Assembly: GCA_963782985.1 (NCBI GenBank)
Contig: CAWALU010000003.1
Coordinates: 310,001 to 374,000 of the forward strand
Length of the DNA: 64,000 nt
From: CAVSWT01 sp963782985
GTDB lineage: Bacteria; Bacteroidota; Ignavibacteria; Ignavibacteriales; Ignavibacteriaceae
Direction: 5' to 3'
Every line of letters begins with the position of its first letter. Within the stretch, counting starts at the first letter, position 1. A program made the position numbers and the translations under genes. The notes under the pieces were generated by a model. The model ran no database searches. It was given only the letters and a program-made list of their open reading frames with translations, and was not told the origin of the DNA. Shown here piece after piece: positions 25,752 to 33,217 of this stretch.

Positions 25752-27758
25752 CTATTTCATCAATATCATTTTTTTAGATTCGACAAAAGAACCTGCCTTT
25801 AGCTGATAGAAATAAACTCCGCTTGGCAAGTTTAATGCATTCCAATTTAACTCATAAGTTCCCGCTGGTTTCTCTTCATTAACTAAAGCCGTTACTTCTT
25901 TTCCCAGAATATCAAAAACTTTAAGTGTTACAAACTCAGAAGTTGGAATTGAAAAGCTTATCGTAGTTGCTGGGTTGAATGGGTTGGGATAGTTCTGCTT
26001 TAGCTCAAAGCTTTCCGGTAACTTTCCATTAACTATTTCAGGTACAGAGGTAACCAGTTGTTTATCAAACACCCATGGGAAGAGTAAAGGATAATTGTAG
26101 GACTCTGTCCAGATATCCCCGTGCCCGCCGTACTGATACTCAGTATAGAAGAGATCCGCGTGGTTGTTTACATACATAGCAATCGTGTCGAAAAGCAGAC
26201 CGGAACAGTCATCATAGTAACAATTAGTGTAAACAACCGTTCGTCCGATACTCTCGAGTGCTGCCATCATGTGGCGGGACAATTCCACGGAGGTGTTGCC
26301 TTCATCCAGTGCCCCATGAAAATCCCAGATTGGAGTATTGCCAATTCTGGAAACCAATGCCGGATGCCCGCCTCCGCTCATCGGGATGGCGGCAGCAAAA
26401 CGATTCGGAAAAAGTGTGATCATATCCCAGGTACCGAATCCGCCCATCGATGCACCCGTGATATAAAGCCTATTTGTATCAATCGTAAATTCTCTAATGA
26501 GCGAATCCAAGAGATCGATGACAGCCCCGGCAACCGGTGCGTCACTCCAGACCTCGTTGACAGGACATTGCGGTACTACAACGAAACATGGATATTCAGC
26601 CTGGTTAACCGGATCAGCCCACACTGTAGCCGTTCCATCCATTTGGCTGGTATTATTTGTGCCTTGTGCGCCATTTCCATGTAGGCAAAGAACAAGCGGA
26701 TATTTTTGTGAAGGTGAGTAGTCCTCGGGGATGAACAACCGATACGGAAGTGTGACTCCCTTATCAGTTCCGGCAAAGAGATTCTTACCTGAGACTGTAA
26801 GAGCGTAGACATTAACGTTTCTCAAGCCAGTTTCAGTCCAGCTTGAACCATTGTTTGTGGAGAGAAAGACGCCGCCATCAAAGCCAGTGGTTCCGGCAAA
26901 TAGATTTGTTCCGCTTACTGCAAGAGACAACACACCATTACTCGTCAATCCGGTATTAACCTCTGTCCAATTTATGCCGTTGTTGGTTGATCGAAAGACG
27001 CTGCCGCTAAGAGTTTCAATTTCTTTTAACTCACCAAAAGTTCCGGCAAAGAGATTCGTACCGGAGACGGTAAGAGATCTAACATTAATTTTTGTCAAGC
27101 CGGTATTTATCTTTGTCCAGCTTGTACCATCGTTAATTGATAAGAAAACTCCAACAGGAGTACCGGCAAATACATTAGTGTCGGAAATAGCAACAGCATT
27201 AATTATATGACTTGTTAATCCCGAACTCTTGTTAGTCCAGTTAGTACCGCTGTTAGTCGAGAGAAAGACGCCGCCACCAAAGCCAGCAGTTCCGGCAAAG
27301 AGAATCGTACCTCTGATTGCAAGAGCTCGAACATAATTGTCCGTTAAACCCGTATTCGCAGCATTCCAGCTTGTGCCATTATCGGTCGATAAAAAGACGC
27401 CTCCATTAGTCCCGGCAAAAAGATCCGTACCGGAGACGGCAAGTGCATAGACATCGGTATTTGTCAGACCAGAATTAACTGAAGTCCAGCTTGTGCCATT
27501 GTTGGTGGAAAGAAAAACACCGCACCCATCGGTCCCCACAAAAAGATTTGTGTCACTAATAACAGAAGTAAGAACACTGCAATTTGCTGGCAGCCCTTGA
27601 TATATCGCAGACCAGTTTGTACCGTTATTTGTGGAGAGAAAAAGTCCACTGCGAGTATTATGCGAACGAAAGACAAATTTGGCAACGATGGAATCCTGGG
27701 CAAATAGAGTTGTGAATGAAATGACACTTAAGATTATGGAGGTTAAAATATTTCGCAT
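25752..27758 (-). CDS. Secreted T9SS protein: sialidase-like propeller + alpha/beta-hydrolase (esterase) + sorting domain
   Basis: 668 residues from my preferred ATG at 27758. A GGAGAG 8 bases upstream and a clean signal peptide (MRNILTSIILSVISFTTLFAQ) favour it over an in-frame ATG at 27824 that overlaps the upstream stop. The mature N-terminus has about seven repeats of the type VFLSTNNGTSWT...NLFAGT (photosystem/sialidase-like propeller blades). Residues about 330-590 form an alpha/beta hydrolase (PLVLCLHGNGAQG, nucleophile in ITGASMGGFGTWD near 435, catalytic-His candidate in GGHGDIW), like secreted PHB-depolymerase or feruloyl-type esterases. The end is a T9SS type A module (NYPNPFNPATTISFSIP ... 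KKMILMK). It probably acts on an extracellular polymer; the substrate is unknown. Confidence 0.85.
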   Translation of the reverse strand: MRNILTSIILSVISFTTLFAQDSIVAKFVFRSHNTRSGLFLSTNNGTNWSAIYQGLPANCSVLTSVISDTNLFVGTDGCGVFLSTNNGTSWTSVNSGLTNTDVYALAVSGTDLFAGTNGGVFLSTDNGTSWNAANTGLTDNYVRALAIRGTILFAGTAGFGGGVFLSTNSGTNWTNKSSGLTSHIINAVAISDTNVFAGTPVGVFLSINDGTSWTKINTGLTKINVRSLTVSGTNLFAGTFGELKEIETLSGSVFRSTNNGINWTEVNTGLTSNGVLSLAVSGTNLFAGTTGFDGGVFLSTNNGSSWTETGLRNVNVYALTVSGKNLFAGTDKGVTLPYRLFIPEDYSPSQKYPLVLCLHGNGAQGTNNTSQMDGTATVWADPVNQAEYPCFVVVPQCPVNEVWSDAPVAGAVIDLLDSLIREFTIDTNRLYITGASMGGFGTWDMITLFPNRFAAAIPMSGGGHPALVSRIGNTPIWDFHGALDEGNTSVELSRHMMAALESIGRTVVYTNCYYDDCSGLLFDTIAMYVNNHADLFYTEYQYGGHGDIWTESYNYPLLFPWVFDKQLVTSVPEIVNGKLPESFELKQNYPNPFNPATTISFSIPTSEFVTLKVFDILGKEVTALVNEEKPAGTYELNWNALNLPSGVYFYQLKAGSFVESKKMILMK

Positions 27759-27820
27759 CTTTACAGTCTCTCCGACCTTAAGCAAGAATGATAATGTTAA
27801 GTTTTTCATACCGATTCCTT

Positions 27821-29410
27821 TCATTTTAAAAGTATCATCTTCTTCGTTTCTACAAATTCTTCAGCCTTTAGTCTATAGAAATAAACTCCGCTTGGAAGGT
27901 TACTTGCGTTAAAGTTTACTTCATAATTACCCGGGGCTTTGGTTTCATTAACTAAAGTTGCAACTTCTCTTCCAAGCAAATCGTAAACTTTAAGTGTTAC
28001 AAAACCGATTACCGGTAACTGATAACTGATTGCCGTAGTTGGATTAAATGGGTTTGGGTAATTTTGTTCAAGCGCAAATGCTGTTGGTATTTCTCCATTA
28101 TCTTTTTCATCCACACCTGTTGAAGCATTATTAAGATAACGTACGATTCTTAAAAAAGAAAACCTGGCCATGTAAATTGAACCCCCGGCAACTATTATTT
28201 TTTCGTCACTTTGGATTGCTATTGAAGTAGCATAGTCGCCCTCAGTTCCAACATCAGTAGTAACAACACCATTTGTTCCGAATGTATTATCCAAAGACCC
28301 GTTTGAATTATAACGGACTAACGCAATATCAAAATTACTACCGTTAAAAGAATTACCTGCCGCTATTATCTTACCGTCACTTTGGATTGCTATTGAATTA
28401 GCATAATATTCCGCAGCTCCAACATCAGTAGTTACAACACCATTTGTCCCGAATGTATTATCCAAAGACCCGTTTGAATTATAGCGGGCTAACGCAAAAT
28501 CGTAATCACTATCGTTATAAGAATAACCTGCCGCTATTATCTTTCCGTCACTTTGGATTGCTATTGAGTTTGCATAATCGCTCGAATCTCCAACAGAAGT
28601 AATTACAATACCATTTGTCCCGAATGTATTATCAAAAGCCCCGTTTGAATTATAGCGGACTACAGCAAAATCATCATCACTACCGTTAAAAGAATTACCT
28701 GCCGCTACTATCTTACCGTCACTTTGGATTGCTATTGAATTAGCATAATCGCTCGAAGCTCCAACAGAAGTAGTTACAATACCATTTGTCCCGAATGTAT
28801 TATCCAAAGACCCGTTTGAATTATAGCGGACTAACGCAAAATCGTAATCACTACCGTTATAAGAACGACCTGCCGCTATTATCTTTCCGTCACTTTGGAT
28901 TGCTATTGAAGTAGCATAGTCGCTCGAATCTCCAACAGAAGTAATTACAATACCATTTGTCCCGAATGTATTATCCAAAGACCCGTTTGAATTATACCGG
29001 ACTACAGCAAAATCATTGTCACTACCGTTATAAGAACTACCGGCCGCTATTATCTTGCCGTCACTTTGGATTGCTATTGAATTTGCATAGTCGTTCGCAG
29101 TTCCAACAGAAGTAATTACAATACCTTTTGTCCCGAATGTATTATCCAAAACCCCGTCTGAATTATAGCGGACTACAGTAAAATCACCATAATAATTAGT
29201 TCCGTTAGTTGAGTTAAAAGAATTACCTGCCGCTACTATCTTGCCGTCACTTTGGATTGCTACTGAATGTGCAAAACTTTCACCAGCAATAGTAACAATT
29301 CCATTTTGCCCGAATGTGGTATCTAACTGTCCGGCTTGTGGGAATGATATTGTTGTGAATATTGAATAGAAGATAGCCAAGGAAAAAGCAAGAGTGTTTT
29401 TGTTGTTCAT
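27821..29410 (-). CDS. Secreted delta-60 repeat protein with T9SS sorting domain
   Basis: 529 residues with a signal peptide (LAFSLAIFYSIFTTISFPQ). Seven delta-60 type repeats (IAIQSDGKIIAAG...DFAVVRYNSNGSLDNTFGTNG) of 57 residues make up most of the protein, probably a beta-propeller. It ends in a T9SS type A module (NYPNPFNPTTAISYQLP, SGVYFYRLKAEEFVETKKM). Its stop overlaps the first of two possible starts of the propeller-esterase gene, so the two are likely cotranscribed. Delta-60 proteins are extracellular, with no assigned activity; binding or adhesion is an inference. Confidence 0.85.
   Translation of the reverse strand: MNNKNTLAFSLAIFYSIFTTISFPQAGQLDTTFGQNGIVTIAGESFAHSVAIQSDGKIVAAGNSFNSTNGTNYYGDFTVVRYNSDGVLDNTFGTKGIVITSVGTANDYANSIAIQSDGKIIAAGSSYNGSDNDFAVVRYNSNGSLDNTFGTNGIVITSVGDSSDYATSIAIQSDGKIIAAGRSYNGSDYDFALVRYNSNGSLDNTFGTNGIVTTSVGASSDYANSIAIQSDGKIVAAGNSFNGSDDDFAVVRYNSNGAFDNTFGTNGIVITSVGDSSDYANSIAIQSDGKIIAAGYSYNDSDYDFALARYNSNGSLDNTFGTNGVVTTDVGAAEYYANSIAIQSDGKIIAAGNSFNGSNFDIALVRYNSNGSLDNTFGTNGVVTTDVGTEGDYATSIAIQSDEKIIVAGGSIYMARFSFLRIVRYLNNASTGVDEKDNGEIPTAFALEQNYPNPFNPTTAISYQLPVIGFVTLKVYDLLGREVATLVNETKAPGNYEVNFNASNLPSGVYFYRLKAEEFVETKKMILLK
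28200..29300 (-). repeat. Seven coding tandem repeats, 171-bp period
   Basis: The same landmark (CACTTTGGATTGCTA on the plus strand) occurs at 28207, 28378, 28549, 28720, 28891 and 29062, exactly 171 bp apart, and again at 29248 (186 bp, one 15-bp insertion). Units are nearly identical at DNA level over long stretches. They encode the delta-60 repeats of the gene at 27821. Confidence 0.95.
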
Positions 29411-29484
29411 ATTATTGCCTCTTTATTTATTTTAAATTATCACTAATTCTCCATGGTAACTTTTTTTATATCGGAATAATTTAT

Positions 29485-30339
29485 TTATTTCATCAAAATC
29501 ATCTTCTTTGTCTGATTAAACTCTCCTGCCTTTAGCTGATAGAAATAAACTCCGCTTGGCAAGTTTACTGCATTCCAATTTAACTCATAAGTTCCTGCCG
29601 GTTTTTCTTCATTAACTAAATTTGCAATTTCTTTTCCAAGTATATCATATACTTTTAGTATAACATAAGACTGTTTCGGAATTGAGTAATTTATAGTTGT
29701 GCTTGGGTTAAAGGGATTTGGATAGTTAGCAGAAAGATGACCATTAACAATTATTGATTGTTCTGGGAAAGAAGTTATTTGAGATATTGTTTCAATATGT
29801 GTTTCAACTTCTTCTGAGTAGTTTGATTCTTTTTCCTGTGTATCTATTGCTTTAACTTTATATTCAATCGGAATTTTATTTTGGATGGAAGTATTGATGA
29901 TGATGTCCTCTTCAGTATCGACGTAATTACAATTATTTCTTCCTAACACTGTGGCTATTTCAACAAAATTAATTGAATCTTTTTTCTTATATATTTTATA
30001 TTTACTAACATCCGATTCAAGATTAGGGTCCCAAATTAATTTTGGGTTACCATTGTAATTTTCAATTTTAAGATTTTGAGGTTTTGCAGGCGCTAAACTA
30101 ATTGGGTCTTTTATACGCACTGCAATTGTATAACTTTTATTTGTTGGATTAAATGATAGTATTTGTATCCCAATATTTGTTTTTGAAAAAGAGGTTCCAT
30201 TCCAATAATCACTTGGAGGATTTGACCAAGGAGTTAGAACATCACCCACTTGATAGAGATCGAGACTATCACCATTAAGGTCAGTGGTTTCGAACTTACC
30301 TCCTTGACTATAGGTACATTTATATGGGCCCGCCACCAT
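29485..30339 (-). CDS. C-terminal half of a split secreted metallopeptidase: Fn3-like domain + T9SS sorting domain
   Basis: 284 residues in the frame that continues the upstream metallopeptidase after a single-base shift near 30325-30330. A fibronectin-III-like module occupies about 75-190 (PQNLKIENYNGNPKLIWDP, YKVKAIDTQEKESNYSE). A T9SS type A sorting domain follows (NYPNPFNPSTTINYSIP ... KKMILMK). The apparent start MVAGPYKC has no signal peptide, so alone it could not be secreted. It is best regarded as the 3' part of one 757-residue gene. Confidence 0.75.
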   Translation of the reverse strand: MVAGPYKCTYSQGGKFETTDLNGDSLDLYQVGDVLTPWSNPPSDYWNGTSFSKTNIGIQILSFNPTNKSYTIAVRIKDPISLAPAKPQNLKIENYNGNPKLIWDPNLESDVSKYKIYKKKDSINFVEIATVLGRNNCNYVDTEEDIIINTSIQNKIPIEYKVKAIDTQEKESNYSEEVETHIETISQITSFPEQSIIVNGHLSANYPNPFNPSTTINYSIPKQSYVILKVYDILGKEIANLVNEEKPAGTYELNWNAVNLPSGVYFYQLKAGEFNQTKKMILMK

Positions 30340-31759
30340 AAGGAGTTAAATTACTTGGATGCCATGTAGCCTGCCAATATTGATACTTAAAGCCTTCAAT
30401 AAATATATTTTCACTTTCTGTATATCCATTTTCACGATCTGCTTTTTCTTTATCAATTACATCATCGTTCATACTGCTATTATTCGTTCCATGATATAAC
30501 ATCTTCCATCTGAAACGACCCTCGGCATCTAACTTTATTACCCTACAATAGGAAAGATATTCGTCATCTTTAATGAAATGATAAATTAAAATTCCTGGTT
30601 TTAAGCGACCATTTCGACCACAATTCACTGCATAATGTGGTTCAAATTCACTAATCCATTGTCTATTTTCAATCAGAAAAAATTGATTTGTTCCCGGAAT
30701 ATCAATTTTAAACAGTCTGGAATTTGTGGGTCCTTCCGGCTCATTTATAGTTGATGCAAAATCATATAATACGTATTCGTCCCCATTTGAGGTAATAATT
30801 TTTGGAGTTATCCAACCGAGACGCCACTTTTCATAACCACTATAGACACTTCTCCAACCACCTGCATAAGTCTTTAAGCTTGAACTATAACGAGAACTAG
30901 AAATTTTATAAGGTGCATCTGCAAAATGTGTTCCATAAAAATAATGTGTCATTTCATGTGCAACATGGTTAACTATCGTCTTTGATCCATTTGATTCAAG
31001 TGAAGAATTAATAGCCCAATTTACATGCGGCTCAAACATTCCTATCCCTGAACCTGGAAAGAAATTGTTGCCAATAATTTTTACCCCATCTCTAAAATGG
31101 GTTGGACAGTCTAATACTGCATGACCAATACCAAATCTATATTTGTCTTTGTAATTTTCATCATGCAGGTTTCTAGTTATAAACCATATCATATCAACTT
31201 GAGAATCTTTACCGGGCTTATTATTAAATTCTCCAGAATATGTCCAATTATCATACAAACCGAAGTCAACATTATAAGGCTGATCATCTAATTTGTTTAA
31301 AACTTCCATTTCGATTGTTGACCTAGCAGTATTAGGATTAGATGAATAGGCTAATTGATGATAATAATGTTCATCATAATCCGTGGTTACATAATAAACA
31401 TCACCGATAACATGTAAATTTCCATAAGAATTCTCATAAAAATATCTACTTACTGTTTCAGGGTAATAATCCCCGGTTGAGCTGTATTTATTATTGACAA
31501 ATGATTGTGCCCAGTCAGGGAGTAAATGGACATCCGGCCAAATTTCTGTTTCTTCAATATCATCAGCAAATCGAACAAATATTACAAGTACTCGCAATAT
31601 ACCGGTGCTTGTAATATATCGACCTACATAGTGTTTAGGCAAAGTAAAACTCTCATGAGTTTCCGGTATACCACAATTAATATTATAATTTTGCGGTTTT
31701 ATATATTGACAGGGTATAAATAATAATATATTTAATAAAAAAATAAATGTTTTGCGCAT
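30320..31759 (-). CDS. Secreted zinc metallopeptidase (M6-like), N-terminal half of a frameshifted gene
   Basis: 479 residues. A signal peptide (MRKTFIFLLNILLFIP) is followed by a peptidase domain. The zinc site is HVAHEMTHYFYGTHF near residue 268 (HExxH with a later H, as in M6/metzincin-like enzymes). The flanks DVHLLPDWAQSFVNNKY and FFLIENRQWISEFE resemble immune-inhibitor-A-type secreted peptidases. The frame ends at ...TPYGGGPI, 20 bp past the start of the downstream frame. Dropping one base of the GGGCCC run at about 30325-30330 joins both into a 757-residue peptidase-Fn3-T9SS protein. Without that join the enzyme would lack its sorting signal. Confidence 0.78.
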   Translation of the reverse strand: MRKTFIFLLNILLFIPCQYIKPQNYNINCGIPETHESFTLPKHYVGRYITSTGILRVLVIFVRFADDIEETEIWPDVHLLPDWAQSFVNNKYSSTGDYYPETVSRYFYENSYGNLHVIGDVYYVTTDYDEHYYHQLAYSSNPNTARSTIEMEVLNKLDDQPYNVDFGLYDNWTYSGEFNNKPGKDSQVDMIWFITRNLHDENYKDKYRFGIGHAVLDCPTHFRDGVKIIGNNFFPGSGIGMFEPHVNWAINSSLESNGSKTIVNHVAHEMTHYFYGTHFADAPYKISSSRYSSSLKTYAGGWRSVYSGYEKWRLGWITPKIITSNGDEYVLYDFASTINEPEGPTNSRLFKIDIPGTNQFFLIENRQWISEFEPHYAVNCGRNGRLKPGILIYHFIKDDEYLSYCRVIKLDAEGRFRWKMLYHGTNNSSMNDDVIDKEKADRENGYTESENIFIEGFKYQYWQATWHPSNLTPYGGGPI

Positions 31760-31837
31760 ATCCTTTCCTCCAAAACTTAATCAGAGGATAATTACGCTTT
31801 TAAGGGATGGATTTTCTACCAGATTTGTATAGAACTT

Positions 31838-33217
31838 TTATAGATTTGTAACTTTTATGAAAGAAAGTAGTTGATAACGAATAATTTTGGATAATTTATT
31901 TAGGTATTGAGATGGGGAAACACCAAATTGTTTCTTAAAACATTCCGAAAAATATGCGGGATTATTAAAACCAACTTCAAATGCAATTTCAGTAATATTT
32001 CCAAAATTCTTCTCGATTAGTTCAGCAGCTCTTTTAAGTCTAGTTCTTCTAATTAATTCAACCGGTGGCTCACCGATTAATGATGTAATCTTTTTATGCA
32101 GAATAACCCTGCTTATTGCTAAATTTTCTGCAAGGAATTCAACATTGCATGAAGGATTTGAAATATTTTCTGTTATTATCTTATATACTCTTTCCAAGAA
32201 TTTTTTATCAATAGAAGTGATTCTTGATTCATCTAATTCAATAAGTCCGTGTTTTCTGAAATGTTCATGAATTCTCTTTCTTTGTTCCAATAAGTTTTTT
32301 ATTCTAACTTTTAATTCTTTTTCTTCGAAAGGTTTCATTATATAATCATCGGCACCAGTTTTATATCCTTCAATTTTATCATCACTCGTGGCTTTTGCTG
32401 TAAGTAGTATTATTGGTATATGGCTCGTACTTTCATTTATCTTTAGTTTATCACATAGTTCATATCCATCCATCTTAGGCATCATTACATCACTTATAAT
32501 TAAATCAGGAATTTGTTCTATCGATAACCTAAATCCTTCTTCACCATCTTCGGCTTCACTTATTTTATAATATTCTGATAAGATTTCAATAATATATTGT
32601 CTTAAATCGTAGTTATCTTCAACAATTAATAAAACTGGTTTTTCATTGTTAAAGCTTAAATCCAACCCCAACTTTTTTTTCTTTAATTCATTATCATATT
32701 CTTCAATGACTAAATCTGTTACTTTTCTTTGAGTTTCAATTGATTCAACAATTTCTTGAGGGAATAAATGTTTTTTCCCTAAAGGAATGTAAACAGAAAA
32801 TTTAGATCCTTTATTATCTTCACTCTCTACTTCTATTTTCCCTTTATGAAGTTCAATTAGCTCTTTTGTTAAAGCTAATCCTATTCCCGTTCCCTCATAC
32901 TCTTTTTTATTAGTCTCGTTGACCTGATAGAAACGATCAAATATTTTTGAAATTTTCTCTTTCGGAATGCCGATTCCGGTATCCCTGATGCTGATATTAA
33001 CATATTCCACATTTTTACTTATTTTTAATTCAATTATTCCCCCCTCCGGTGTAAACTTGAATGCATTTGACAATATATTGGTTACTATCTTCTCTATTTT
33101 TTCTTTATCTATGTATGTGATAATTTCTTCTTCAGTTGAGTCAAATTTCAGTTTGATTTTCCTTCTTTCAGCATAAGATGAAAACGACAGTGATAAGAAT
33201 CTTAATTGCAGAGACAA
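31838..33217 (-). CDS. HTCS hybrid sensor, C-terminal half: ATPase, receiver and AraC output domains
   Basis: 459 residues. A HATPase_c domain (NILSNAFKFTPEGG, DTGIGIPKEKISKIFDRFYQ, GTGIGLALTKEL) is followed by a receiver (PVLLIVEDNYDLRQY, phospho-acceptor in PDLIISDVMMPKMDGYE). The end is an AraC-type helix-turn-helix (RAAELIEKNFGNITEIAFEVG, NPAYFSECFKKQFGVSPSQY). The apparent start is a TTG inside the conserved linker, so it is not a real N-terminus. Removing one base near 33203 joins this frame to the upstream sensor as a single 1418-residue protein. Output would be transcription of a nearby uptake or degradation locus; the secreted proteins and the CBM9 barrel around it are candidates. 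Confidence 0.85.
   Translation of the reverse strand: MSLQLRFLSLSFSSYAERRKIKLKFDSTEEEIITYIDKEKIEKIVTNILSNAFKFTPEGGIIELKISKNVEYVNISIRDTGIGIPKEKISKIFDRFYQVNETNKKEYEGTGIGLALTKELIELHKGKIEVESEDNKGSKFSVYIPLGKKHLFPQEIVESIETQRKVTDLVIEEYDNELKKKKLGLDLSFNNEKPVLLIVEDNYDLRQYIIEILSEYYKISEAEDGEEGFRLSIEQIPDLIISDVMMPKMDGYELCDKLKINESTSHIPIILLTAKATSDDKIEGYKTGADDYIMKPFEEKELKVRIKNLLEQRKRIHEHFRKHGLIELDESRITSIDKKFLERVYKIITENISNPSCNVEFLAENLAISRVILHKKITSLIGEPPVELIRRTRLKRAAELIEKNFGNITEIAFEVGFNNPAYFSECFKKQFGVSPSQYLNKLSKIIRYQLLSFIKVTNL

Noticed and set aside
26121..26684. 187-codon plus-strand ORF across the esterase domain
   Set aside because: It is antisense to a clearly conserved hydrolase domain; its length follows from the higher G+C and codon bias of that domain.
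28200..29300. Regularly spaced direct repeats suggesting a CRISPR-like array
   Set aside because: The 171-bp period is fully coding as delta-60 repeats in one frame; units are adjacent, with no unique spacers.
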